Source: Victivallales bacterium (lineage in GTDB: Bacteria; Verrucomicrobiota; Lentisphaeria; Victivallales; JAADHT01). From it: a stretch of 7,066 nucleotides of DNA. Of this stretch, positions 1 to 6,915 are shown in pieces. Under the pieces are notes generated by a model. The model was given only the letters and a program-made list of their open reading frames with translations. It did not search any database and was not told the origin of the DNA. The DNA lies in contig JAFGFR010000246.1 of the NCBI GenBank assembly GCA_016930955.1, positions 1 to 7,066 on the forward strand, read 5' to 3'. A program made the position numbers and the translations under genes. Positions within the stretch are counted from its first letter, which is position 1. Every line of letters begins with the position of its first letter.

Positions 1-46
1 ACCTTATTGTCAAATCATAGATACGACCCCGCACACTCAACCCATT

Positions 47-1567
47 GTGGCAGACTTGTTCAAACAAACTCAAGAATCAGGAAATCCTCCGGGCAAGGAC
101 GATGCTGAGGATGCCAATTCGCCAAAGACAGTCCAGGAGTATATAGACGAGACTCCCTTCTGGGCGGACGGGACCAAACTCCCCTGCATATCCATGACCC
201 GGATGCAGTGGCGGATATGGTGGACCGCCACGGCAGGGAAGTTTTTCGAGGGCATGATAATCTTCATGACCGGTGTGGCGCTGCCGTTGATAGTCATGGA
301 GTTCGATCTGGATGCAGCCTCCAAGGGGCTGGTCAGCTCGTCAAGCCTCTTCGGGATCCTTGTAGGTGCTTCTTTTCTTGGCTCCCTTGCGGATCAACTC
401 GGACGTAAGTTCATGTTCATATCCGAGATGGCAATCTTGGTCGTTTTTCTGACAATGGTTTCCTTTGCACCCAATATTCATCTGCTGGTCTTCGCCTTGT
501 TCGGAGTTGGGATGGCCTTGGGCTGCGATTATCCCACTGGGCACATGGTCATATCGGAGAACATCCCGAGCAGGGCCAGGGGGAAGCTTGTCCTCGGGGC
601 CTTTGCCTTCCAGGCCGTAGGTGCCCTTGCCGGGACAGCGGTTGGATATTTCACACTATACGATAACCCCTCCATTTCAGCTTGGCGTTGGATGTATGCG
701 TCGACCATCATTCCTGCGACAGTTATTCTTGTCGGACGGTTTTTCATCTCCGACAGTTGCCATTGGCTGGTGGCCTCAGGCAAGATCGCCAAGGCCGAGA
801 AGGAAATGTCCAGGCTACTCAAAAGAGACCCGCCATACCCGAAAACAATAAAGATCGCCACTACTGGGGAAAAGACTCCCCGGCACCATAAAGGCATTTC
901 GCTCAAGGCATATCTTTACTTGTTCGACAAGAACAATATCCGCAGGACGGTCCTGGCATCGGTCCCTTGGTTCATCCAGGATCTGGGCACCTACGGGATA
1001 GGGATTTTCACCCCGACAATTATTGCCGGCGCCATCGGCGCGGAGATCAAGGATCCACATAATCTCGCTGCATTGGTCCACAACGATATGCTTGCCGCCA
1101 AAAGTGCGGCGCTGATTGATGTGCTGTTGATTGTCGGCATTGTCTTCGCGATCTTGCTGACTGACAGGATAGGCAGGATCAAACTTCAGATATTCGGCTT
1201 TCTCGGATGCTCATGCGGATTGTTTGTCGCCGGGATCTCCGCGTTCTTTGACGGCACCCTGCAGATAGCCCTCGTCTTCGCGGGGTTCATGTTGTTCAAC
1301 TTCATGACCAATATCGGCCCGAACGCCCAAACCTACCTGCTTTCAGGGGAGGTTTTCCCGATCGGGCTTCGCGGCAAGGGTGCCGGGTTCGCAGCCTCGT
1401 TCGCCAAAATCGGGGCGGTCGTCACAGCTTTCTTTTTCCCGATACTGTTGGTTGACATCGGCACCACTGCGCTCCTTGGCATACTGATCGCCGCATACCT
1501 CACAGGCGCAGCCATAACATGGCTGTTCCGAATCGAGACCAAAGGTATAAACCTGGAAAATATTTAA
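47..1567 (+). CDS. MFS transporter, sugar porter-like (5' end uncertain)
   Basis: Predicted inner-membrane transporter of the major facilitator superfamily, probably a secondary carrier for a sugar or other small organic solute. The 506 residues contain about twelve hydrophobic segments (roughly 62-84, 96-116, 123-141, 144-162, 179-203, 215-235, 302-330, 352-372, 381-401, 405-425, 443-466, 472-493), with a long central hydrophilic loop at about 236-298. Family signatures are visible: motif A GSLADQLGRKF at 112-122 after TM2, its second-half counterpart DRIGRIK at 373-379, ENIPSRARGK at 171-180 after TM4, and IETKGINLE at 496-504, matching the PETKG-type end of sugar porters. The first 55 or so residues are polar and acidic. 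The GTG start has no visible ribosome-binding site, and the frame is open without a stop back to base 2, so the gene may start outside the window. The substrate cannot be told from sequence alone. It stands alone and converges with the peptidase gene. Confidence 0.88.
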   Translation: MADLFKQTQESGNPPGKDDAEDANSPKTVQEYIDETPFWADGTKLPCISMTRMQWRIWWTATAGKFFEGMIIFMTGVALPLIVMEFDLDAASKGLVSSSSLFGILVGASFLGSLADQLGRKFMFISEMAILVVFLTMVSFAPNIHLLVFALFGVGMALGCDYPTGHMVISENIPSRARGKLVLGAFAFQAVGALAGTAVGYFTLYDNPSISAWRWMYASTIIPATVILVGRFFISDSCHWLVASGKIAKAEKEMSRLLKRDPPYPKTIKIATTGEKTPRHHKGISLKAYLYLFDKNNIRRTVLASVPWFIQDLGTYGIGIFTPTIIAGAIGAEIKDPHNLAALVHNDMLAAKSAALIDVLLIVGIVFAILLTDRIGRIKLQIFGFLGCSCGLFVAGISAFFDGTLQIALVFAGFMLFNFMTNIGPNAQTYLLSGEVFPIGLRGKGAGFAASFAKIGAVVTAFFFPILLVDIGTTALLGILIAAYLTGAAITWLFRIETKGINLENI

Positions 1568-1572
1568 TGACC

Positions 1573-1655
1573 GAGCCAATCTCAAGACTACACGTGGCCG
1601 CCCAGAGGGTTGGGGCGGAGACGCGGCACGCGCCACGGCGAAATGGCAGTTTCAA
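1573..1655. repeat. Decayed copy of the palindromic intergenic repeat
   Basis: Starting 5 bases after the MFS stop codon, bases 1573-1601 match the reverse complement of the repeat at 6914-6992 at 24 of 29 positions (GAGCCAATCTCAAGACT followed by CGTGGCCGC). A second block at 1637-1648 (GGCGAAATGGCA) resembles the central GGCCAAAATGGCA of the same reverse complement. About 35 extra bases lie between the two blocks, and the far arm is not recognisable. The convergent gap also holds an 8-bp inverted repeat, AGACGCGG at 1619-1626 and CCGCGTCT at 1688-1695. No T-run follows a stem, so a classical intrinsic terminator between the converging genes is not evident. Alignment was by eye. Confidence 0.5.
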
Positions 1656-1752
1656 TCGAGAACTTCATTTTTCGACCTTCGAATGGCCCGCGTCTGCAAG
1701 GAAGGGAATGTGGCACCAGTTATAGAAAGAGATGCCGTGGATTTAGGTTTAC

Positions 1753-4323
1753 TCAGGTGCCGTCCGAGCCTGATGCCACAATGGTTACAGTGTTTTTGCA
1801 GGCGAGATACTTTCTGATCGTCTTGTTGGCCTCGGCAAGTGACATCCCCGAGTATATGTCCCAGAGGCACCATTGCTCCAGGTAACCATTGCCATAGAAT
1901 TCGGAAAGTGAGGCGGCTGTCATTTCTTCGGCGATATTCATCTTTTGATCTGCGATATAGCCCTTGAGCCTGGCAAGGGTCATGGTGAACTCGTTTTTGT
2001 TCAACCCGTGCTTTACAAGCCTGTCCTTCTCGACTTTCATGATCGATACGACCTTCTCCGCTCCGGCAGGGCTCGTCCCCGCATAGAATGCGATGTATCC
2101 CGGGTGTATTCCCCTGGAGGTGGACATGCCTGTGTAGTAGGCAAGCCCGGCCTTGTTCCTGATAGACTTGAAGAGCCTGGTCTCGAGGCCGTTGAGAGCG
2201 GTCTGGAGGAAGTCTATGGCGAACCGGTCCTGTGAGGTGTTCGAGCACCCTGGGACACCAAGCATGACAACGGACTGTTCTCTGGGGATCTGGAAATCGA
2301 TCGCCACGGGAGAACGAGGGAATTGAGGGAGCGCTGGAGTTTTTTTCGGGATATTTTTTTTCCACGGCACCGACTTGGCCAGCCCGGAGGCGAGCCACCG
2401 GGCCGATTCAGAATCAATGTCGCCGACAATTCCTACTATGAACCTACTCGGGTCAAGACAGGAATTGAAGTAGAAATCAGCAACATCCTCGGGGGTCAAT
2501 GCCTCCACAGACTCCAAGGTCCCGCATGCAGGTATAGAATATGGATGGTCACCGAAAATAGCCTTGCTGAAAACGTCGTGTGCCGCCTTCTGCGGGATGA
2601 GACTTCTTGACTTGAGTGTCTCGATTGCCATGCCCTGCTCTCTTATGAATTTATCGTGCCGGAACAAGGGTTCCGAAAGAAGGGATTTAAGTGCTTTAAA
2701 GGCCATGTTGATGCTGGATTTAGGGAAATTCATCCTTAGCATGAGAGTGTTTGCCCCGCTGCTCAAGTTGCATATTATCGCGCTATTATCGAGAGTCCTA
2801 GACAATTTATGTTCGGGGAACGACTTGGTTCCAGCCAGGACGAGGCTTGCGATAAGCGATGAACATCCTGCCTTGCCAGGGGGTTCATAGAAGCTTCCTC
2901 CTGGCATGACCACAGTGATATCCACGAGAGGCAGAGAGCGATTCTCCATGTAAATCATCCTCAATCCGTTTTCAAACACATGCCTGATGGGCTTGGCGTC
3001 GCATTCGAGTTTCAGGGCTTTGTTTGACGCGCAAGGTTTCTTGGCGGATCTGGGCTCCCGCGGCAAAATCCTGACAGATGAACTGGCATCTTTCCGGAGG
3101 TATTTCCGGGCGATGTCCTTGATGGCCGCAGTATCCACCCTGGCAATATCCTGTAGGTACTTGCAGGCATATTCATGAGACCCGTAATTCAGCACAGAGC
3201 CTCCGATCATTGAAGCCACTGCGTCATTGGTCCTCATGTGTCTGAAGGTGCGTGTGACGATATTTTTCTTTACTCTTCGCAGCTCCTCCGGGGAAATTGA
3301 TTCAGCGGCTAGGAGGATTTCGCGGGAAATTGCCTTCTCAAGTTTTTGCAGGTCACGGGGACGGCAGGCCGCAGTGACGGCGAAAATACCATCGAAGAGG
3401 GAATTGTAACAAAAGCTGTCAATATGCACGGCCAGACGCGACTGATCCCTTATCCGTGAGACCAATCTGGAACTTTTCCCCTCAGAAAGGATTGAGCTTA
3501 GAATGTTCAGGCCCGGAGTATCTTCATGCGAGGCCTGTGGGATGCGGAATGCCAGAGATATTCTCGACAGGGGGTCTGTAAAATAGGACACACATTCCCT
3601 CCTGGATGACTGTGGTGGTTCGTCTGGGACGACAGGGTCATTGAGGCTCCCGCGAGGTATTCCAGAGCATATCTTGGATATTTGCTCGAAGACATCATCT
3701 GTCTTCACGTCTCCGCAAACCACGAAGAACACTCTGCCTGGCGTGTAACGCGAATCATGAAAAGTGCTCATGATTTTCCGGTTGACGGACCGTATTTTAT
3801 CCTCATATCCGATAATGGGATGGCGCACGGGGTGCTGTCCGAACACCGTCTGCCAAAGCTTTTCCCCGAGCACCCTGTCTGGGTTGTCCCTGACCATCGC
3901 ACGTTCACGAAGTATGACATCCTTCTCGGTCTTGAACGCCGCCTCCGGAAACACGGGCGAAAAAACAATGTCTGAAATTATCGCTATGGCCTTGTGCACA
4001 GCGTATGAAAGGATATCGGCGTAATATACGGTGCAGGCGAAGGATGTGTATGCATTCATTTCGCCTCCGTTACGATGGATCAAGTCCATTATCTGGGTGC
4101 CACTGAAGTTTGCCGAGCCTTGGAATACCATGTGTTCGAGGAAGTGTGACAGCCCGCAGCCGAGGTGTTCGCCCTCGTGGATGCTTCCAGTCCTGACCCA
4201 CGCCTGTACAATGGCCATCGGCGAAAGGTGATTCTCCCTCACATAAATGCAAATCCCGTTGTCCAGCGTCAACGTGCTGATAGTGCCCAAGTCCGGCAAG
4301 CTCGATACCCTTTTGGATGGCAT
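1753..4323 (-). CDS. M16 family zinc metallopeptidase (two-repeat, pitrilysin/processing-peptidase type)
   Basis: Predicted zinc endopeptidase of family M16 that degrades or processes peptides inside a clamshell chamber. The protein has 856 residues, the usual size for a bacterial M16 protein with two tandem halves. The first half (about 15-430) carries the inverted zinc motif HxxEH as HFLEH (H60, E63 as catalytic base, H64), and E140 in VILRE lies 76 residues after H64, the expected place for the third zinc ligand. The second half (about 445-856) repeats the fold, but the matching site reads GKAGCSSLIASL near 483-494, without His or Glu ligands, as expected for the non-catalytic half. KAGLAY near 724-729 matches the conserved substrate-binding segment of the last domain. 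No signal peptide or membrane segment is seen, so a cytoplasmic location is likely. The ATG start has AGGAAG 8 nt upstream; a longer frame to 4623 exists but its extension overlaps the upstream gene and is not protein-like. It follows the Minf_1886 gene by 49 bp and is probably co-transcribed with it. Confidence 0.93.
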   Translation of the reverse strand: MPSKRVSSLPDLGTISTLTLDNGICIYVRENHLSPMAIVQAWVRTGSIHEGEHLGCGLSHFLEHMVFQGSANFSGTQIMDLIHRNGGEMNAYTSFACTVYYADILSYAVHKAIAIISDIVFSPVFPEAAFKTEKDVILRERAMVRDNPDRVLGEKLWQTVFGQHPVRHPIIGYEDKIRSVNRKIMSTFHDSRYTPGRVFFVVCGDVKTDDVFEQISKICSGIPRGSLNDPVVPDEPPQSSRRECVSYFTDPLSRISLAFRIPQASHEDTPGLNILSSILSEGKSSRLVSRIRDQSRLAVHIDSFCYNSLFDGIFAVTAACRPRDLQKLEKAISREILLAAESISPEELRRVKKNIVTRTFRHMRTNDAVASMIGGSVLNYGSHEYACKYLQDIARVDTAAIKDIARKYLRKDASSSVRILPREPRSAKKPCASNKALKLECDAKPIRHVFENGLRMIYMENRSLPLVDITVVMPGGSFYEPPGKAGCSSLIASLVLAGTKSFPEHKLSRTLDNSAIICNLSSGANTLMLRMNFPKSSINMAFKALKSLLSEPLFRHDKFIREQGMAIETLKSRSLIPQKAAHDVFSKAIFGDHPYSIPACGTLESVEALTPEDVADFYFNSCLDPSRFIVGIVGDIDSESARWLASGLAKSVPWKKNIPKKTPALPQFPRSPVAIDFQIPREQSVVMLGVPGCSNTSQDRFAIDFLQTALNGLETRLFKSIRNKAGLAYYTGMSTSRGIHPGYIAFYAGTSPAGAEKVVSIMKVEKDRLVKHGLNKNEFTMTLARLKGYIADQKMNIAEEMTAASLSEFYGNGYLEQWCLWDIYSGMSLAEANKTIRKYLACKNTVTIVASGSDGT

Positions 4324-4372
4324 GTTCTTTGCTTCCTGATCCGCGTTGTGCCTCGTTTTCCCTGCTGGTGAT

Positions 4373-4810
4373 TTATTCAATGACTGGAAGTCGAGGGTTC
4401 TCGGTGTTTTGAGGCATGAATGGCTCTGACAGGTCGGAATCCACATCGAAACCTTTATTGAAGTCCTCCGGGCGGTCGGCATCACTCTTGCCAAGGAGAT
4501 TGTTCTCCACCATATTGAATACGATGTTCCCCACGGATACCGAGTTTGTGATTCCCCAGTGCCGGAAGACCTCCGAGGCCATCGGGCCGAACTGCACAAT
4601 CGCAAACTCTTTGATCCCCTCAAGAAGCTCTTGACCGCTTACGTGGCTCGAACCGCCCCCCTGCGTCGGGAGCTTGTCGTCGTCCTTGCGTTTGCGCATG
4701 GTATAGACAACAGCATCCATTACAAAGGAATACGAGTCTGCCGGATATCTAGAGTCCTTCTCGACAATTTTATCAACAGCTATGGCGAATTTAGCTGAGT
4801 TCTTCTTCAT
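4373..4810 (-). CDS. Minf_1886 family protein (conserved, function unknown)
   Basis: A 145-residue soluble protein that I recognise as the Minf_1886 family, named after a Methylacidiphilum infernorum protein and known to me from PVC and some deep-branching bacteria; its role is not established. Family-typical stretches are VDKIVEKDSRYPADSYSFV at 12-30, a short variable linker with GGGSS at 51-55, HVSGQELLEGIKEFA at 56-70, QFGPMASEVFRHWGI at 73-87 and the end of the conserved region at about NLLGKSDADRPEDFNKGFD (104-122). The last 23 or so residues, acidic then Pro/Asn-rich, look like a variable tail. The ATG at 4810 is preferred because AAAAGG lies 7 nt upstream and the protein then begins where family members do; an in-frame GTG at 4894 would add 28 residues of no recognisable family sequence. 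It is the first gene of the minus-strand pair, ahead of the M16 peptidase, and divergent from the response regulator. Confidence 0.88.
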   Translation of the reverse strand: MKKNSAKFAIAVDKIVEKDSRYPADSYSFVMDAVVYTMRKRKDDDKLPTQGGGSSHVSGQELLEGIKEFAIVQFGPMASEVFRHWGITNSVSVGNIVFNMVENNLLGKSDADRPEDFNKGFDVDSDLSEPFMPQNTENPRLPVIE

Positions 4811-4872
4811 TGTCCTGCCTTTTGCTTTTTCCTTAGCCGTGCGCCCGGCACTAGAATCTCCAAATTGGTGAT

Positions 4873-4901
4873 AACCTACATTTCCACATGCCACGATTCA
4901 A
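4873..4901 (-). promoter_or_regulatory. Possible promoter for the Minf_1886 - M16 pair
   Basis: On the minus strand, TTGAAT (4901-4896) and TAGGTT (4878-4873) are separated by 17 bases. The -35 box is fairly good and the -10 box weak. It lies 63 bases upstream of the preferred ATG at 4810, a plausible leader length. The -35 overlaps a perfect 13-base inverted repeat. This rests on box matching by eye only. Confidence 0.3.
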
Positions 4902-4905
4902 TCGT
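4893..4905. promoter_or_regulatory. Perfect inverted repeat ACGATT-C-AATCGT, possible operator
   Basis: Thirteen bases form two perfect 6-bp half-sites around one central base, inside the divergent intergenic region. It covers the putative minus-strand -35 box and lies about 55 bp upstream of the plus-strand -35. The size would suit a small dimeric repressor, but a match this short can arise by chance. No regulator gene is adjacent except the stand-alone receiver, which has no DNA-binding domain. Confidence 0.25.
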
Positions 4906-4960
4906 ACAAGGCAAAAAAACCATGATTGTTTTATTCCACCGATTTTTTCGACAAGACAGC

Positions 4961-4989
4961 TTGAAATAATGCCGTGAATGTGATATGAT
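4961..4989 (+). promoter_or_regulatory. Sigma70-type promoter for the response regulator - hydrolase - trpA unit
   Basis: TTGAAA (4961-4966) and TATGAT (4984-4989) are separated by exactly 17 bases; each box matches its consensus at five of six positions. The sequence around it is AT-rich, and transcription would start near 4996, giving a leader of about 73 nt before the ATG at 5069. It is the only strong candidate upstream of the three plus-strand genes. Confidence 0.6.
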
Positions 4990-5008
4990 ACTACAGTCGC
5001 TGGAAAAA

Positions 5009-5029
5009 GACCGTGCATCGGGCACAGTC
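5009..5029 (+). other. Small hairpin in the leader of the response-regulator mRNA
   Basis: GACCGTGC (5009-5016) and GCACAGTC (5022-5029) can pair around the loop ATCGG with one internal C-A mismatch, so seven of eight base pairs form. It lies near the 5' end of the predicted transcript and about 40 nt ahead of the start codon. There is no T-run after it and no recognisable riboswitch, so its role is unknown and it could be chance. Confidence 0.25.
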
Positions 5030-5068
5030 CTTGTCGATAAATGAAACAACAACTGCTGGGAAAACGGC

Positions 5069-5458
5069 ATGGGAAAGAGGATATTGATTGTTGACGACGA
5101 CGCTCTTCTGCGTGATTTCTACTCCAAGGTCATCACCTCCGAAGGCTACACTCCGGTGGCCGTCGGAAATGGCGACGATGCCATAGCCGAGCTGGAGAAG
5201 GATTCGAATTTTGTTTTGGCCATAATTGACCTTCTGATGCCGGTGAGAACCGGATGGGAGCTGATCGAGCACATGAAGGGAAACGACAAGTACCAGGACA
5301 TACCCGTGATCGCGCTTACGGGACTGGCAGCGTCGTTCAACGAATTCCAGAAGGTCGAGGATGTCTGCGATGGCGTGATGCACAAGGGGAGCTTCGAGCT
5401 GCCTGAGTTCACTGCCAAGATCAAATCCATCGTCGAGAAGAAAAAGGCATCACGTTGA
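5069..5458 (+). CDS. Stand-alone response regulator receiver domain protein
   Basis: A 129-residue protein made up of one receiver (REC) domain, like CheY or Spo0F, that accepts a phosphate from a sensor histidine kinase or phosphorelay protein. All key residues are present: the acidic pair D9-D10 after the first strand (ILIVDDD), phospho-acceptor D54 in AIIDLLMP, T84 in IALTG, and K106 in VMHKGSF. The loop after the phospho-site reads MPVRTGWE rather than the common MPxMDGxE. The chain ends at the last helix with a basic tail (KKKASR), with no output, DNA-binding or enzyme domain, so it must act through protein contact or pass phosphate on. No kinase gene lies in the window, so its partner is unknown. 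The ATG has only a weak Shine-Dalgarno, GGGA, 7 nt upstream. It is the first gene after the promoter at 4961-4989, and the next gene starts 16 bp after its stop. Confidence 0.93.
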   Translation: MGKRILIVDDDALLRDFYSKVITSEGYTPVAVGNGDDAIAELEKDSNFVLAIIDLLMPVRTGWELIEHMKGNDKYQDIPVIALTGLAASFNEFQKVEDVCDGVMHKGSFELPEFTAKIKSIVEKKKASR

Positions 5459-5474
5459 CGGCCTGCAGGTGAAT

Positions 5475-6062
5475 ATGCGAGCGGATACCTTAAGGGCACG
5501 TGTTGATCCTTTGCAAAGTCTTGAGTGTGAAACCACGCTGCTGATACTGGTTGACATGCAGGAAAGGCTTGTCGGTGCGATGCCCGAGAGGGCGGCACGG
5601 GTTATCTCACGGCAGAAGATACTTCTCCAGGCCATGTCTCTTCTTAATGTGGATGTCATGGTCACCGAGCAGTACCCGAGGGGGCTGGGGGCCACGGTTG
5701 TCGAGCTTTCTGTAATCTTTTCCCCGGCATGGCCGGTTATCGAGAAAAGCACCTTCTCCTGTATCGGATGCACTGATGTGCGCAAGGAGCTGACCCGCAA
5801 GAAAAGGGACACAGTACTTATCGCCGGGATCGAGGCTCATGTGTGCATTCTGCAGACAGCGCTCGACAGCGTCGTGGCTGGCTACCGGACTGCTGTAATA
5901 CGCGACGCGGTAACATCGAGAAGGGAATCCGACATGCTGGCCGGAATGGATACTGCCCTGATGGCGGGTGTGTACCCGCTTTCGGTCGAGTCTGCGGTCT
6001 TCATGCTCATGAAGGACTCGGCACATCCCGCTTTCCGCGACATTTCAAAACTGATGAGATAA
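5475..6062 (+). CDS. Isochorismatase-fold cysteine hydrolase, ISOC1/2-like
   Basis: A cytoplasmic hydrolase of the isochorismatase (cysteine hydrolase) superfamily. In 195-residue numbering the catalytic triad is visible as D27 (LILVDMQERL), K91 (VIEKSTFSC) and nucleophile C124 (GIEAHVCILQTALD), with the usual small residues before the cysteine. The GIEAHVCILQTALD segment and the C-terminal KDSAHPAFRDISKLMR closely resemble the ISOC1/ISOC2 branch, whose substrate is unknown to me, rather than true isochorismatases (EntB), nicotinamidases or N-carbamoylsarcosine hydrolases. It is therefore not a sound basis for calling siderophore synthesis. The ATG at 5475 is chosen because AGGTGA ends two bases before it; a GTG at 5469, two codons earlier, has no such site. 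It sits 16 bp after the response regulator and 16 bp before the TTG start of trpA, consistent with one transcript. Confidence 0.9.
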   Translation: MRADTLRARVDPLQSLECETTLLILVDMQERLVGAMPERAARVISRQKILLQAMSLLNVDVMVTEQYPRGLGATVVELSVIFSPAWPVIEKSTFSCIGCTDVRKELTRKKRDTVLIAGIEAHVCILQTALDSVVAGYRTAVIRDAVTSRRESDMLAGMDTALMAGVYPLSVESAVFMLMKDSAHPAFRDISKLMR

Positions 6063-6067
6063 ATTTT

Positions 6068-6073
6068 AGGGGA
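6068..6073 (+). promoter_or_regulatory. Strong ribosome-binding site that fixes the TTG start of trpA
   Basis: AGGGGA lies 5 bases before the TTG at 6079-6081. The translation from this TTG (MDIIGSVFAACRDSGRTVFIAY) begins as other TrpA proteins do, and no in-frame ATG occurs near the start, so this rare start codon is well supported. Confidence 0.75.
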
Positions 6074-6078
6074 TTGCT

Positions 6079-6915
6079 TTGGATATTATCGGCAGTGTTT
6101 TTGCAGCGTGCCGCGACAGCGGGCGAACGGTCTTCATCGCTTACGTGACGGCAGGTGATCCCGACTTCGCAACTTCTGTAAAAATAGTAGAGGCTTTGAC
6201 AGAGGCCGGAGTGGACATCATCGAGCTTGGGTTGCCGTTCTCCGACCCCTTGGCCGACGGCGAGGCAAACCAACTCGCAGCAGCAAGAGCACTCAATGCC
6301 GGGATAACCCCATCCAAAGTCCTCGAGCTCGCCTGCGGGATTCGCAAGACAAATCCCGGATTGCCCCTGGTCCTCTTCACATACATGAACCCCGTGTCAT
6401 ACTCGTCAAGTGCGGATTTCGCGAATTTCTGCATGCAGGCGGTGGATTCGGGCATAAACGCTATACTGCCGTTGGATCTCCCACCCGAGGAGCTTGACGA
6501 CAAATGCTCACCCGGCTTGAGCTACCGCGAGGCAATGGAAAAAGCCGGGCTCCCAAATGTGTCCCTTATCGCCCCCAACACGCCCCGGGAAAGATACCCG
6601 CTGCTCACATCCTCGGCATCATCATTCATATACTATGTCTCAAAAGAGGGTGTAACAGGTGAAGGGGCTACATTCTCCGCCGGATTTGCCGACCGCATCT
6701 CGGCCATCAGGGAGGTCACGCAACTGCCGATTGTGGTCGGCTTCGGGATATCGACACCCGAACATGTCAGAAGCGCTTGCTCCACAAGGGTTGACGGCGT
6801 GGTGGTAGGCAGCGCCATCGTCCGCAGAATCCAATCTCTGGCGGAAGGCAAGGAGTCAATTGAAGGAATAAAAAGCTTCGTCGCCTCCCTCGCTAAAGAA
6901 ACCAGAATCCCCTGA
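6079..6915 (+). CDS. trpA: Tryptophan synthase alpha chain
   Basis: TrpA splits indole-3-glycerol phosphate into indole and glyceraldehyde-3-phosphate; the indole is channelled to TrpB, which joins it to serine to make tryptophan. The 278-residue TIM-barrel protein shows the full family signature: both catalytic residues in IELGLPFSDPLADG, E49 and D60, at the same numbers as in the Salmonella enzyme; TYMNP at 101-105; DLPPEE at 133-138; the YYVSKEGVTG loop at 185-194; and the phosphate-binding GFGIS at 221-225 and VVVGSAIVRRI at 241-251. After D60 the chain reads GEANQ where most bacteria have GPxIQ; a similar NQ form is known to me from PVC-group TrpA. The protein is slightly longer than the usual 260-270, partly through extra residues at about 138-150. 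It starts with TTG behind a strong ribosome-binding site. trpB is not next to it within the window. Its stop codon overlaps the first bases of a palindromic repeat. Confidence 0.97.
   Translation: MDIIGSVFAACRDSGRTVFIAYVTAGDPDFATSVKIVEALTEAGVDIIELGLPFSDPLADGEANQLAAARALNAGITPSKVLELACGIRKTNPGLPLVLFTYMNPVSYSSSADFANFCMQAVDSGINAILPLDLPPEELDDKCSPGLSYREAMEKAGLPNVSLIAPNTPRERYPLLTSSASSFIYYVSKEGVTGEGATFSAGFADRISAIREVTQLPIVVGFGISTPEHVRSACSTRVDGVVVGSAIVRRIQSLAEGKESIEGIKSFVASLAKETRIP

Noticed and set aside
1652..2398. A 248-codon minus-strand open frame.
   Set aside because: It overlaps the peptidase on the same strand in another frame and has a composition (many Arg, Gln, His) typical of an out-of-frame shadow; no domain is recognisable.
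4324..4623. Longer N-terminus for the M16 peptidase, with a start at 4623.
   Set aside because: The extra 100 residues come from the same DNA as the well-supported Minf_1886 gene in another frame and look like no M16 sequence. The ATG at 4323 has a proper ribosome-binding site.
4811..4894. Start of the Minf_1886 protein at a GTG at 4894.
   Set aside because: The added 28 residues match nothing in the family, the predicted -10 box would lie inside them, and the ATG at 4810 has a ribosome-binding site.
5146..5812. Minus-strand open frames opposite the response regulator and hydrolase (5146-5598 and 5450-5812).
   Set aside because: They lie antisense to two genes with full catalytic motifs and show no family signature or ribosome-binding support.
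6042..6052. ATTTCAAAACT, identical to 11 bases of the repeat arm, at the 3' end of the hydrolase gene.
   Set aside because: The match stops at 11 bases on both sides, lacks GAGCC and any second arm, and encodes the hydrolase C-terminus; most likely chance.
5475..6062. Assignment of the hydrolase as isochorismatase in siderophore synthesis (EntB-like).
   Set aside because: The motifs fit the ISOC1/2 branch, there is no carrier-protein domain, and no siderophore genes are present.
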